Assembly (NCBI RefSeq): GCF_028994775.1
Contig: NZ_JAJQMN010000010.1
Location: 140,327-204,326, forward strand
Source of the DNA: Promicromonospora iranensis
GTDB lineage: Bacteria > Actinomycetota > Actinomycetes > Actinomycetales > Cellulomonadaceae
Length of the DNA: 64,000 bases
Direction of reading: 5' to 3'
Position numbers and translations under genes: made by a program. This document shows positions 56,001 through 63,913 of this stretch, piece by piece (the stretch's first letter is position 1; every line of letters begins with the position of its first letter). The notes beneath the pieces are model-generated. The model did not search any database, was not told where the DNA came from, and saw only the letters and a list, made by a program, of their open reading frames with translations.

Positions 56001-56813
56001 ACGGTTGTCGCGGGCAAGACCGGCACCACGCTCGATCCCGCCGAGGCGGGCAAGGCCGTGCGGATCGCCGCGACGACCGACGACCGGGAGACGTCGGTGG
56101 AGCTCGTCGAGCAGGACCCGAAGGAGACCGTCGAGTCCCTGGAGGCCCTGGGCGTCAAGGAAGTGGTGTCGGAGTTCCACACGCCACTGACCAACGAGCC
56201 GGTTCGCACCCAGAACCTGGTGCGCGGCGCCCAGATGATCACGGGCGACCTGATCAAGCCGGGCGAGACGTTCTCGCTGCTGGAGGCGCTCGCTCCGATC
56301 ACCGTCGGGAACGGGTACTTCGACGCCGGCGTGATCGAGGACGGCAAGCACGTGGAGGCGGTCGGCGGTGGCCTGTCGCAGATGGCCACCACCACCTTCA
56401 ACGCCGGTTTCTTCGCCGGGTACGAGGACGTCGAGCACCACGCGCACTCGTTCTGGTTCCCGCGCTACCCACCGGGTCGCGAGGCCACGATCTACGTGGG
56501 CGCCAAGGACATGAAGTTCACCAACGACACGCCCTACGGTGCCGTGATGCAGTCCTACGTGGCGGGCGGCGAGCTCTGGGTCAAGATCTGGAGCACCAAG
56601 CACTACCGGGTCGAGGAGAGCAACAGCGGCAAGACGAACATCGTCCCCAAGACGGTGGTCCACGACTCGTCGGCGGGATGCGAGCCGTACCCCGGCGGCG
56701 AGGACGGGTTCTCCATCACCATCAACCGCAAGGTCTACGTGGGCAACGAGCTGGCCAAGGAGAACTCGTTCAGCCACTCCTACAACCCCGACAACGCGAT
56801 CGTGTGTGACTAG
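53022..56813 (+). CDS. VanW-domain membrane protein with very long disordered cytoplasmic region
   Basis: 1263 residues from ATG at 53022 (GGAG 7 bases upstream; the in-frame GTG at 53016 is too close to it). Residues 1-715 are Pro/Ala/Ser/Lys/Glu-rich, without hydrophobic core and with several tandem repeats. One membrane segment (about 718-740, IALVSVLAVVLLFAIYALVA) puts the rest outside: two repeats of a peptidoglycan-binding-like domain seen with VanW (TTVAGVNVGGMTQTEAAAAL), then the VanW domain (VSEFHTPLTNEPVRTQNLV, GETFSLLEAL, AVGGGLSQMATTTFNAGF, YPPGREATIYVG) and a small tail with two cysteines. Homologues with the outer part are common in Gram-positives; the function of VanW is unknown, probably cell-wall related. 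Confidence 0.85.
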   Translation: MGQPTERDEPLEPTSDENAGTKPAPVTPPRLSQTRPGSVPRQAAKSSVQPPTPGAAQTSVPAGHPTAQPAPRSPEKAQPVTPPEQSESPQDPRPPVVPPATAPAAPESAPSNTGADAEVPVGTPSKPESSAQATPSSTPETPGEPESPATPAAPSRPDVPGKAAASSEPSVPGKAAAPSEPGVPDKAAASSEPDAPGKAAAPSQPDVPSKAAAPSKAESPSASESSSKPESPRRPESPGKGESPSTPEGPGKAAAADKAAAPDKAPSKPATDSGQSTPSNEPDAPAVDDSDPVAVLQTVVEKLAPQTKAAAPRSGYTPRVFAFDRPPKTAPAATGAEDSATQPQAGPAKPAESAAAQSAAATRAGKAPDEATTAGSADSATDRSVSGGATSGSPASGSSASGSPVSGSAAPAAAAFGAAGAAAGATGAATAGAASTGSTSAGPAPAAPGSAGTAAAGRAPVAVPRASSSGGTAGTTPRDTTSDPATAAEATAGMPASSAPAPSSNTPGTSKPSTSKPGTSKPDAERSGREPSGTEPSGTEPSSTEPSSTATPSTPAPSQPASGTTGAGAAAATAAAAAAGTSAAAGAAASAAAASAPPPPSVPPRSLIPQSDAVPPGPGAVPPPGAGQNSFLKPLTGAIQRVSRPLAGTRWAPVRPEGAPQATSAQALGGPQGPAGPHGPGGPGAPQGPGGPQGQGPSGQDEFFGLTGDGAPSRGPRIALVSVLAVVLLFAIYALVAWGVSDKAPRDTTVAGVNVGGMTQTEAAAALTEQLAPRVKEPIELTAGEGKAQLSPKPSGLAIDAEATAAELTEFSLSPTRMWAHMFGGSEEELVLAVNQKKFGAAVAGLEESLAIEPVDGAVSFVDGQPVKTDPKEGSRVVASETARIIQERWIVQEGPFELPVELVEPAVTQQETDDSFAVAQKVVSAPVTVSVGGQSPVLSPEVLAGLLRFEQRDGKLITIVDRQAAVEAIVNGTDDLLEVPSDAHFEFAGGRPTVVAGKTGTTLDPAEAGKAVRIAATTDDRETSVELVEQDPKETVESLEALGVKEVVSEFHTPLTNEPVRTQNLVRGAQMITGDLIKPGETFSLLEALAPITVGNGYFDAGVIEDGKHVEAVGGGLSQMATTTFNAGFFAGYEDVEHHAHSFWFPRYPPGREATIYVGAKDMKFTNDTPYGAVMQSYVAGGELWVKIWSTKHYRVEESNSGKTNIVPKTVVHDSSAGCEPYPGGEDGFSITINRKVYVGNELAKENSFSHSYNPDNAIVCD
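53493..53672 (+). repeat. Five 36-bp tandem repeats in the disordered region
   Basis: Five imperfect 12-residue units (DVPGKAAASSEP and variants, residues 158-217) follow without gaps. All are in frame. Each unit alternates a KAAA block with an acidic Ser/Glu/Pro block. Confidence 0.9.
54543..54587 (+). repeat. Three 15-bp tandem repeats (GTSKP)
   Basis: Three in-frame units (54543-54557, 54558-54572, 54573-54587) encode GTSKP, STSKP, GTSKP in the disordered region. Confidence 0.85.
54609..54668 (+). repeat. Four 15-bp tandem repeats (EPSGT/EPSST)
   Basis: Four in-frame units of 15 bases encode EPSGT twice and EPSST twice, shortly before an Ala-rich stretch. Confidence 0.85.
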
Positions 56814-56841
56814 CGGTAAGGCCCGGAGGGCCGACCGGCGG

Positions 56842-56847
56842 TAGGTT
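56842..56847 (+). promoter_or_regulatory. Leaderless -10 box TAGGTT for the ACT-like gene
   Basis: TAGGTT, six bases, then ATG at 56854. It would drive the ACT-like, pheA and tyrA cluster. A small GGCCC-GGA-GGGCC hairpin lies between the preceding stop and this box. Confidence 0.55.
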
Positions 56848-56853
56848 TCGCAC

Positions 56854-57693
56854 ATGCTTGGACGTAGCGAGCGGGAGTCTCCCGCGCACGCGGTGTTTGC
56901 CGCGCAGATGGCGGGCTGGAACGACCCGGTCGAACTGCTGGATCTCGGCACCACGGCGGACACGCTCGCCACGGTGGCCGGTATCGAGGGCCTGGCGGCG
57001 GTGGTGCACCTGGGACACCCGGAGCACCCCGCGCCAGGCCTCGAGCGCGCCCTCCTGGAGGGTGCGTCGTCGCTCATCGTGACGGGCGCGGTAGCCGTAC
57101 CCGGCCAGTGGGTCTGGGTCGGAGCGGGTGCCGCCGGGGGCCAGGTGGTGATCGACGAGGCGGGGATGCGCGACTGCGCGAACGTCCTGCGGAGCCTCGG
57201 GGCGAGCCCTCGCCTGGTGCCCACGCGGGCGACCGTCGAGGAGCGCATCGCCCTGGCGGGTGAGGGCGGGTCGCTGGTGATCGAGCGGACCCGTGTCCCC
57301 GCGGGCTTCACCGAGCTGCCCGACAGCGCCGCGCTCGCCGAGGGCGGCCCCGTCTGGTACGGGCTGCTGGAGTCGCGTGCCGACTGGCCGGAGTTCGCCG
57401 GCCCGGCGCAGGTCTGGCTCGCTTTCGGTCCGTCCGACGACCATCTCGGCTCTCTGCAGCCGACCCTCGCGCTCATCGCGGATGCCGGGCTCGACCTCGA
57501 TCACCTGCGCAGCCAGCCGTCGTCGGCCGGGCCGCACGTGTTCTTCACGTCGTTCTCCTGCCCGGCGTCGGGCGTGCTGAACGACCTGGTCGCCGCGCTC
57601 ACCGAGCGGGGCGTCGCGCACCGCACGCTGGCCGTGCTGCCGGGCGAGGCCTTCGTGCCGGGGCCGGACGCACTGACGCCGCGGTGGGCGTGA
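56854..57693 (+). CDS. ACT-like protein upstream of pheA, function unknown
   Basis: 279 residues. The first two thirds (FAAQMAGWNDPVELLDLGTT, GIEGLAAVVHLGHPEHPAPG, VWVGAGAAGGQVVIDEAGM) show no family I recognise. The last third (VWLAFGPSDDHLGSLQPTLALIADAGLDLDHLRSQP, then HVFFTSFSCPASGVLNDLVAALTERG) follows the layout of the regulatory ACT domain of prephenate dehydratase: small-ligand GSL loop, helix, LDHLRSQP in place of the ESRP region, and the second strand/helix. Its stop overlaps the pheA start (GTGA), so it is co-translated with pheA. It may be a regulatory partner for phenylalanine synthesis. This is inference from resemblance and position. Confidence 0.6.
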   Translation: MLGRSERESPAHAVFAAQMAGWNDPVELLDLGTTADTLATVAGIEGLAAVVHLGHPEHPAPGLERALLEGASSLIVTGAVAVPGQWVWVGAGAAGGQVVIDEAGMRDCANVLRSLGASPRLVPTRATVEERIALAGEGGSLVIERTRVPAGFTELPDSAALAEGGPVWYGLLESRADWPEFAGPAQVWLAFGPSDDHLGSLQPTLALIADAGLDLDHLRSQPSSAGPHVFFTSFSCPASGVLNDLVAALTERGVAHRTLAVLPGEAFVPGPDALTPRWA

Positions 57694-58676
57694 CCGTGGC
57701 GGGCACCGAGCGCGGCACGCGCGTCGCCTACCTGGGGCCGGAGGGCACCTTCACGCACCAGGCCGCGCTGGAGTGGGCGCGCCGGCACGCCACGGCCGGC
57801 GGCGCCGCGGGTGACGTGACCGCCGAACCGCTGGACACGGTCAAGAACGTGCACGACGTCGTGGCCGACGGCGCCGCCGACGTCGGGGTCGTCGCCATCG
57901 AGTCCTCCGTCGAGGGCTACGTGGTGCCGTCGCTGGACACGCTGCTCTCCAGCGCGGACGTCGTCGCCGTGGACGAGGTGGCGCTCGACGTGTCGTTCGA
58001 CGCGTTCGTACGCCCGGACCACGGCGAGCTCACCGAGGTGTCCGCGCACCCGCACGGCCTGGCGCAGTGCGCCGGCTTCGTCACGGGCACCGGGCTGGCG
58101 ACCGCTCCGGCGTCGTCCAACGCGGCCGCGTGCCGCGACGCGGGGCCCGGGACCATCGCGCTCGGCCCCACGATCTGCGGCGAGCTCTACGGGCTGGAGA
58201 CGTACGCCAAGGCCGTCGAGGACTTTCGCGGCGGCCGCACCCGGTTTCTCGTCCTGACCCGGCGGAGCACGGCCGACGCGCGGCTGGCGCGGTCGCGCGC
58301 GGCCGGCGCGACGGCCTGGAAGACGATGCTGGCGATCACCCCCGCGGTGACCGGGCCGGGGGTGCTGGCGCGGATCACCGCCGCGTTCGGGGACCGGGGC
58401 GTGAACATGTCGAGCCTGATCACCCGCCCGCTCAAGGCCCAGGAGAGCAAGTACGTGTTCGTGGTGACGTTCGACGAGGCGCCGTGGGACCAGGGTGCCC
58501 GTGAGGTGATGAGCGACCTGCTCGCGGCCGGTGACTCCCTCAAGACGCTCGGCCTGTTCCCCGCCGGTGCGGGCTTCCGGGCGCTCGACGGGGTCCTCGA
58601 TCCCGACCACGTCCCGGTCGGCTCGGTCTCGGCCAAGGACGCCGACCAGGCACGGGACCGGGGTCTGCTGTGGTGA
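57690..58676 (+). CDS. pheA: Prephenate dehydratase
   Basis: 328 residues from GTG at 57690, which overlaps the upstream stop (GTG at 57684 is also in frame). It converts prephenate to phenylpyruvate for phenylalanine. Catalytic domain: VAYLGPEGTFTHQAAL, VVAIESSVEGYVVPSLD, and RTRFLVL with the Thr-Arg-Phe motif required for catalysis. C-terminal ACT domain: GPGVLARITAAFGDRGVNMSSLITRPLKAQESKYVF, where the usual ESRP reads ITRP; a feedback site for phenylalanine is still likely. The stop overlaps tyrA, so both branches of the aromatic pathway are co-expressed. Confidence 0.93.
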   Translation: MTVAGTERGTRVAYLGPEGTFTHQAALEWARRHATAGGAAGDVTAEPLDTVKNVHDVVADGAADVGVVAIESSVEGYVVPSLDTLLSSADVVAVDEVALDVSFDAFVRPDHGELTEVSAHPHGLAQCAGFVTGTGLATAPASSNAAACRDAGPGTIALGPTICGELYGLETYAKAVEDFRGGRTRFLVLTRRSTADARLARSRAAGATAWKTMLAITPAVTGPGVLARITAAFGDRGVNMSSLITRPLKAQESKYVFVVTFDEAPWDQGAREVMSDLLAAGDSLKTLGLFPAGAGFRALDGVLDPDHVPVGSVSAKDADQARDRGLLW

Positions 58677-59728
58677 GCGGCGTCGGGGCGCATCGTGGGC
58701 CGGTCGGCATCGTGGGCCTCGGCCTGATCGGTGGCTCGCTGGCCAAGGCGCTGCAGGCCGTGGGCGTTGCGGTGGTCGCGACGGACCCGGTCTCGACCGA
58801 GGAGGCTCGCGCGGCGGGCCTCTCCGTGGTGGACGACGTCGCCGGGCTGGCGCTGCACCGCCCGGAGATCGTGGTGCTCGCCGCGCCGCTGCGCGCCATG
58901 CGGACGGTCGCGGGGGAGCTCGCGGAGGCGCTGGCCGGCGAGCAGGGCTGGGACCCGACGGTGACCGATGTCGGCTCGGTGAAGACGCCGGTGCGTGAGG
59001 CGGTCACCGACGCCGGTCTGGCCGACCGCTACGTCGGGGCACACCCGATGTCGGGCACGGAGCGGAGCGGGTTCGCGGCGTCGTCGGCCGAGCTGATGCA
59101 GGGCATCCCGTGGGCGGTGACGTGCGCGGCGGCCGAGGCCGGCGTGGCGGGGACCGACCCGGGCCGGCTGGAACGGGTGCTGCGCCTGGTCACGGGCCCG
59201 CTCGGCGGGACGGCCGCCGTGCTCACCGACGACCTGCACGACGAGGCGGCCGCCCTCGTGTCGCACGTGCCGCACGTGCTGGCCAACCAGCTCCTCGGGG
59301 CCGTGTCCGGCGCACCGGTGCGGGACCTGGCCCTGGGGCTCGCGGCGGGCTCGTTCCGGGACGGGACCCGGGTCGGGTTCACCGACCCGCGCCGTACGGA
59401 GGCGATGGTCACGGAGAACGCCGCCTGGGTGGCCCCCGTGCTCCGGCTCGCCGCCCGGGACCTCGAACGGCTCGCGGACGACCTCGACTCCAACGCGCCG
59501 ACGCACTGGTTCTTCGACCGGCCCGACGGGGTGCGCGAGCTGATCGGCCGCCCGGCCGGCCCGCGCGTGACGGGACTGCGCCCGGGTGACGGTGCGGGTG
59601 GCCCCGACGTCGGCTCGGACGTCGAGGTAGTGCCGCTGACCGGCGACTGGCCGGCGGAGCTGGTGGGCCGCTGCGCGGCGGGCGCCGTGGTGATCGGCCT
59701 GGAGGACGACAAGGCGCTCCTGCGGTAA
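58673..59728 (+). CDS. tyrA: Prephenate dehydrogenase
   Basis: 351 residues from GTG at 58673 overlapping the pheA stop (a GTG at 58670 is also in frame). Rossmann fold with GIVGLGLIGGSLAKALQ near the start, an NAD/NADP site ending in TDPVS, the catalytic GAHPMSGTERSG, and the helical dimerisation domain (SHVPHVLANQLL, LAAGSFRDGTRVG). It oxidises prephenate to 4-hydroxyphenylpyruvate for tyrosine. A roughly 45-residue C-terminal extension after the helical domain is not typical. The gene ends 22 bases before the convergent dehydrogenase, with no obvious terminator. Confidence 0.93.
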   Translation: MSGVGAHRGPVGIVGLGLIGGSLAKALQAVGVAVVATDPVSTEEARAAGLSVVDDVAGLALHRPEIVVLAAPLRAMRTVAGELAEALAGEQGWDPTVTDVGSVKTPVREAVTDAGLADRYVGAHPMSGTERSGFAASSAELMQGIPWAVTCAAAEAGVAGTDPGRLERVLRLVTGPLGGTAAVLTDDLHDEAAALVSHVPHVLANQLLGAVSGAPVRDLALGLAAGSFRDGTRVGFTDPRRTEAMVTENAAWVAPVLRLAARDLERLADDLDSNAPTHWFFDRPDGVRELIGRPAGPRVTGLRPGDGAGGPDVGSDVEVVPLTGDWPAELVGRCAAGAVVIGLEDDKALLR

Positions 59729-59750
59729 GTGGTGCCAGGGAGCGGCTGCC

Positions 59751-61466
59751 CTACAGCGCCTCCGCCAGGGCACGTCCTGTCGTGCGGCCCGTGAAGAGGC
59801 AGCCGCCCAGGAACGTGCCCTCCAGCGCACGGTGCCCGTGGGAGCCACCGCCGCCGAAGCCGGCAGCCTCGCCGACCGCCCACAGGCCTTCCAGCACGTC
59901 TCCCGCGGGAGTCAGGGCGCGTCCCGTCTCGTCGCACCAGATGCCGCCGAGCGTCTTGCGGGTCAGCACCGACAGGCGGACGGCGAGCAGCGGCCCGTCC
60001 TTGGGGTCGGTGAGGGCGCGCGGCGGAGACACCCGGATCGCCTTGTCCACGATGAAGTGCCGCGCGGCCGACGTCGCCACGACCTGGGGGTCCTTGCCCA
60101 GTCCCGTGGCCACCTGCGCGTCGCGGGCGGCGATGAGGGCGGCGAGCGCGTCGCCGTCGACGTGCCCGGTCGAGCCTTCGGTGGCCTCGGTGAGCGCGTT
60201 CATCTTCGCGGCGAGCTCGGCGGGCGTGCTCGCCCAGAGGAACTCCTCCGACTGCTCGGCGAACGTCCGCACCGGTACCGACCGCCCGCGCACCCGCTCC
60301 AGCAGGAGCGGCACGGACTTGCCGGTCAGGTCGGGGTTCTGCTCGGAGCCCGACAGCGCGAACTCCTTCTCCATGATGGTCTTGTTCAGCACGAACCAGG
60401 AGTGGTCGTCGCCTCGCGTCGTCACGTGCCGGAGCGCCCCGAGCGCGTCGAAGCCCGGGAACAGCGGGCCGGGCAGGCGGCCGCCGTCGGCATCGAGCCA
60501 CAGCGACGACGGGCCGGGCAGGATCCGGATGCCGTGCTCGGACCAGACCGGCGAGTGGTTCGCGATGCCCTCGGGGTAGTGCCACATACGGTCCTCGTGC
60601 ACCAGGGCCGCACCGGATGCCGAGGCGACGCCGAGCATGAGCCCGTCCGTCGAGTCGGGCACGCCGGACAGCATCCGCGTGGGCAGTCGCCCGGCGTCCG
60701 CCGACCAGTGGGCGCGCGCCAGGTCGTGGTTCGCACCGATGCCGCCGCTCGCGACCACCACGGCCTGCGCGGACAGCTCCACCTCGCCGGTCACCGTACG
60801 GCTGGAGGGCTCGCCGCGGCGGACGCCGTCGTCGGCCAGGACCTCCGCCCGTACCCCTGTGACCCGGCCGTCCGTGGTGACCAGGGACGTCACCCGGTGG
60901 CGGAAACGCAGGTCCAGCAGGCCGGCCCGGTTCGCCTCGTGCGCGGCGGCGACGAACGGCGCGACGACGGCGGGCCCCGTGCCCCACGTGACGTGGAAGC
61001 GCGGCACGGAGTTGCCGTGGCCGCCGGCCGGATACCCGCCGCGTTCCGCCCACTGCACCAACGGGAACCAGCGCACCCCCTTGGCGTGCAGCCACGGCCG
61101 CAGGTCCCCGGCGGCGAACTCGACGAACCCCTTGGCCCACCGGTACCCGAAGCGGTCCGGCCCCTCACCACGCTCGGCGCCCGGCGCGAACTGGGCCGAG
61201 CCGAGCCAGTCGGCGAAGGCGAGGTCGAAAGAGTCCTTCACCTTCAGGCGGCGCTGCTCGGGGGAGTCCACGAGGAACAGCCCGCCGAACGACCACCAGG
61301 CCTGACCGCCCAGCGACGCGGCAGGCTCCTGGTCCAGCAGGACCACCCGCTTGCCCGACGCCGTCAGCTCGGTGGCGGTGACCAGCCCCGACAGCCCCGC
61401 GCCGATGACGATGACGTCGGTGTCGACCGCGGCGGCAACGGCGTTGTTGTGGACGGAGTCAGTCAT
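59751..61466 (-). CDS. FAD-binding dehydrogenase (KstD/fumarate-reductase-like)
   Basis: 571 residues from ATG at 61466. Rossmann FAD site VIVIGAGLSGLVTATELTASG near the N-terminus, then GGQAWWSFGGLF; VVVASGGIGANHDL in the middle, and the C-terminal FAD-closing segment LEGLWAVGEAAGFGGGGSHG, RALEGTFLGGCLFTGRTTG. This is the flavoprotein group that contains 3-ketosteroid dehydrogenases and fumarate reductases; the predicted substrate is unknown, and no steroid genes lie nearby. There is no signal peptide. TAAGGT, six bases upstream of ATG and without a ribosome site, suggests a leaderless mRNA of its own although glgX lies directly upstream. Confidence 0.82.
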   Translation of the reverse strand: MTDSVHNNAVAAAVDTDVIVIGAGLSGLVTATELTASGKRVVLLDQEPAASLGGQAWWSFGGLFLVDSPEQRRLKVKDSFDLAFADWLGSAQFAPGAERGEGPDRFGYRWAKGFVEFAAGDLRPWLHAKGVRWFPLVQWAERGGYPAGGHGNSVPRFHVTWGTGPAVVAPFVAAAHEANRAGLLDLRFRHRVTSLVTTDGRVTGVRAEVLADDGVRRGEPSSRTVTGEVELSAQAVVVASGGIGANHDLARAHWSADAGRLPTRMLSGVPDSTDGLMLGVASASGAALVHEDRMWHYPEGIANHSPVWSEHGIRILPGPSSLWLDADGGRLPGPLFPGFDALGALRHVTTRGDDHSWFVLNKTIMEKEFALSGSEQNPDLTGKSVPLLLERVRGRSVPVRTFAEQSEEFLWASTPAELAAKMNALTEATEGSTGHVDGDALAALIAARDAQVATGLGKDPQVVATSAARHFIVDKAIRVSPPRALTDPKDGPLLAVRLSVLTRKTLGGIWCDETGRALTPAGDVLEGLWAVGEAAGFGGGGSHGHRALEGTFLGGCLFTGRTTGRALAEAL

Positions 61467-61472
61467 GAGCGC

Positions 61473-61478
61473 ACCTTA
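61473..61478 (-). promoter_or_regulatory. Leaderless -10 box TAAGGT for the FAD dehydrogenase
   Basis: Minus strand TAAGGT, six bases, then ATG at 61466, in the 46-base gap after glgX. Confidence 0.55.
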
Positions 61479-61512
61479 ACCAGGACATACGCCTCGTGGT
61501 GGGATCACCAGG

Positions 61513-63840
61513 TCATCTCGGGGGTGAAACGACGCCCGGCGAGAGCAGCACCTGGAGGCTGAGCGCGTCCAGCGTCACCGAGGTCCGCGGGCCTGCCTCG
61601 TCCTCGGGCACGGACGGGAAGTCCCAGGACGAGTCCCAGACGAGCTGCCACGGTGCGCCGTCCGCGCGGGGGTGGGGCGGCAGCGTCACATGGGCGTCGT
61701 CCAGGCTGCCGTTCACGACCAGGAGCACGTCCGAGTCACCGGCGGCCGGTCCGGTCCGCAGCATCTGCAGCACGCGCCGGCAGGTCTGGTTCCAGGTGTC
61801 GGGCTCCATCAGCACGCCGGCGTCGGAGAACCAGAGCAGGTCCGGGTCGGACTCGTTCGGCCGGGGCGAGCCCAGGTAGAACGAGTCGGCCCGCAGCGCC
61901 GGGTGCTCCCGCCGCAGCCGCAGCAGGTACCGGGTGGTCTCCAGCAGGTCGGTCGCCGCGTCGTCGAACGCCCAGCGCAGCCAGGAGACCTCGTTGTCCT
62001 GCACGTACGCGTTGTTGTTCCCGCCCTGGCTGCGGCCGAACTCGTCGCCCGCGGTGAGCATGGGGGTGCCCGCGGAGAGCAGCAGCGTGCCCAGCAGGTT
62101 GCGCTGCGACCGGCGTCGTGGCGGCACGATCGCCTGCCACGGCTCGGTGGTGGCGTCGTCGCCCGTCGTGGTGTGGCCCTCGATCCCGTGGTTCCACGAC
62201 AGGTTGTTGTTCGTCCCGTCCCGGTTGTTCTCGCCGTTGGCCTCGTTGTGCTTGTGGTCGTAGGCCACCAGGTCCGCGAGGGTGAAGCCGTCGTGGGCCG
62301 TCACGTAGTTCACGGAGGCGACGGGACCACGCACCAGAGGGGGGTCGCCCGGCCCGAACAGGTCGGCGCTCCCCGCGAGCCGCGTCGCGAGGTCACGCAG
62401 GCCGAGCATCTCCTGGCCGCGCGCGCCCTGCTTGGGCGCGTCCAGCCAGAAGCCGCGGGCGGCGTCGCGGAACCTGTCGTTCCACTCCGCCATGGGCGGC
62501 GGGAAGGATCCGGTCTGCCAGCCGCCGGGGCCGACGTCCCAGGGCTCCGCGACGAGCTTGAGGCCCGACAGCACGGGGTCGGTCTGCAGGGCCACCAGGA
62601 ACGGGTGGTCCGGGTCGAAGCCGACGTTCCCGCGCCCCAGCGTCACCGCGAGGTCGAACCGGTAGCCGTCCACACCGACGGTCTCCGCCCAGTACCGCAG
62701 CGAGTCCAGGGCCATCTGGATCACGCGCGGACGGCGGAAGTCCAGCGAGTTGCCCGTGCCGGTGACATCCGCGAGAGCGGCGGGCGAGGCGCCGTCGTGC
62801 AGGTAGTAGACCGGGTTGTCGAGGCCGCGCCAGGCCACGTGCAGCCCGTCGTCACCGCCCTCGCAGGTGTGGTTGTAGACCACGTCCAGCAGCACCTCGA
62901 TGCCCGCCTCGTGCAGCAGGTGCACCATGCCGCGCACCTCGTCGAGCACGGCCTCGGCGCCCTGCTCCTGCGCCGCCCGCGTGGCGTACGCGGCGTTGGG
63001 CGCGAAGAACCCGAGGGTGCTGTAGCCCCAGTAGTTGGGCAGCCCGCCGGCAGCCAGCCGCGGCTCGGCCACGCTCTTGTGGATCGGCAGCAGCTCGAGC
63101 GTCGTCACGCCCAGGCTCAGCAGGTGCTCGACCACCGCCGGGTGCGCCACGCCCGCGTAGGTGCCGCGCAGCTCCGCCGGGATGTCCTCGCGGAGCATCG
63201 TCAGACCACGTACGTGCGCCTCGTAGATCACCGTGTCGGCCCAGGGGACGCGCGGCCGCGACAGGGGAGCGGGCGGCGGCAGCGGCGCCACGACGACGGA
63301 GTGCGGCACGTACGCGAGCGAGTCCCGCTCGTCCGGAGCGCCGTAGGGCTCGCCGAGCCACCAGCCCGGCTCCCGTTCCGTGGACACCGAGCCCACCACC
63401 TCCGGCCCGTAGCCCAGCCGGCCGGCGAACCCGCGGGCGTACGGGTCGACCAGCAGCTTGGCCGGGTTGTGACGCATCCCCGCCTCGGGGTCCCACGGCC
63501 CGTACACCCGGAAGCCGTAGCGCTGGCCGGGGGCGACGTCCGGCACGTGCGTGTGCCAGACGCCGTACACCGGGCCCACCATCTCGACCCGGCGCTCGGT
63601 GTACCGGTTCGGGTCGTGCTCGTCCAGGGCCGGATCGGTGACGTCGATGAGGCACAGGTCGACGGCGGTCGCGTGCGACGCGAGGACAGCCGCGTCGATC
63701 CCGCCGTCGGGTGTGACGTAGACGCCGAGGGGCGGGACGTGGCTGCGCCGGGCCGTCGGCCGGATCAACGGCCGGACGACCGGACGGGGTACCGGGTCGC
63801 CCGGCGCGCGCTGTGGTTCTGCTCGTGGAGACTGCACCAT
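61513..63840 (-). CDS. glgX: Glycogen debranching enzyme
   Basis: 775 residues. It hydrolyses alpha-1,6 branches of glucan trimmed by GlgP. An N-terminal CBM48-like domain (LGVYVTPDGGIDAAVLASHA, GVWHTHVPDVAPGQRYGFRV) carries a 32-residue basic leader longer than usual. The GH13 barrel has nucleophile D396 (GYRFDLAVTLGRG), acid/base E432 (LVAEPWDVGPGGW) and D517 (TAHDGFTLADLVAYD); HNEANGENNRDGTNNN and GDEFGRSQGGNNNAY are typical of GlgX/TreX. Placement away from the main glucan block means separate control. The -10-like AACGAT stands 7 bases before the ATG. Confidence 0.96.
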   Translation of the reverse strand: MVQSPRAEPQRAPGDPVPRPVVRPLIRPTARRSHVPPLGVYVTPDGGIDAAVLASHATAVDLCLIDVTDPALDEHDPNRYTERRVEMVGPVYGVWHTHVPDVAPGQRYGFRVYGPWDPEAGMRHNPAKLLVDPYARGFAGRLGYGPEVVGSVSTEREPGWWLGEPYGAPDERDSLAYVPHSVVVAPLPPPAPLSRPRVPWADTVIYEAHVRGLTMLREDIPAELRGTYAGVAHPAVVEHLLSLGVTTLELLPIHKSVAEPRLAAGGLPNYWGYSTLGFFAPNAAYATRAAQEQGAEAVLDEVRGMVHLLHEAGIEVLLDVVYNHTCEGGDDGLHVAWRGLDNPVYYLHDGASPAALADVTGTGNSLDFRRPRVIQMALDSLRYWAETVGVDGYRFDLAVTLGRGNVGFDPDHPFLVALQTDPVLSGLKLVAEPWDVGPGGWQTGSFPPPMAEWNDRFRDAARGFWLDAPKQGARGQEMLGLRDLATRLAGSADLFGPGDPPLVRGPVASVNYVTAHDGFTLADLVAYDHKHNEANGENNRDGTNNNLSWNHGIEGHTTTGDDATTEPWQAIVPPRRRSQRNLLGTLLLSAGTPMLTAGDEFGRSQGGNNNAYVQDNEVSWLRWAFDDAATDLLETTRYLLRLRREHPALRADSFYLGSPRPNESDPDLLWFSDAGVLMEPDTWNQTCRRVLQMLRTGPAAGDSDVLLVVNGSLDDAHVTLPPHPRADGAPWQLVWDSSWDFPSVPEDEAGPRTSVTLDALSLQVLLSPGVVSPPR

Positions 63841-63847
63841 GGGACCA

Positions 63848-63853
63848 ATCGTT
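63848..63853 (-). promoter_or_regulatory. Candidate leaderless -10 box AACGAT for glgX
   Basis: Minus strand AACGAT, seven bases, then ATG; no ribosome site. The first base departs from TAnnnT, so this is a weaker case. Confidence 0.4.
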
Positions 63854-63901
63854 GCAGAGACGGCATCGTGGACGACATCCGTCCCACGCCGCCCGACGTC
63901 G

Positions 63902-63907
63902 TACCGT
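63902..63907 (+). promoter_or_regulatory. Leaderless -10 box TACCGT for etfB
   Basis: TACCGT, six bases, then ATG at 63914, with no ribosome site. Confidence 0.55.
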
Positions 63908-63913
63908 TACCCC

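Noticed and set aside
59751-61466. Naming the FAD dehydrogenase as a ketosteroid dehydrogenase
   Set aside because: The fold fits, but no steroid-degradation neighbour exists and substrate residues cannot be judged, so only the group is given.
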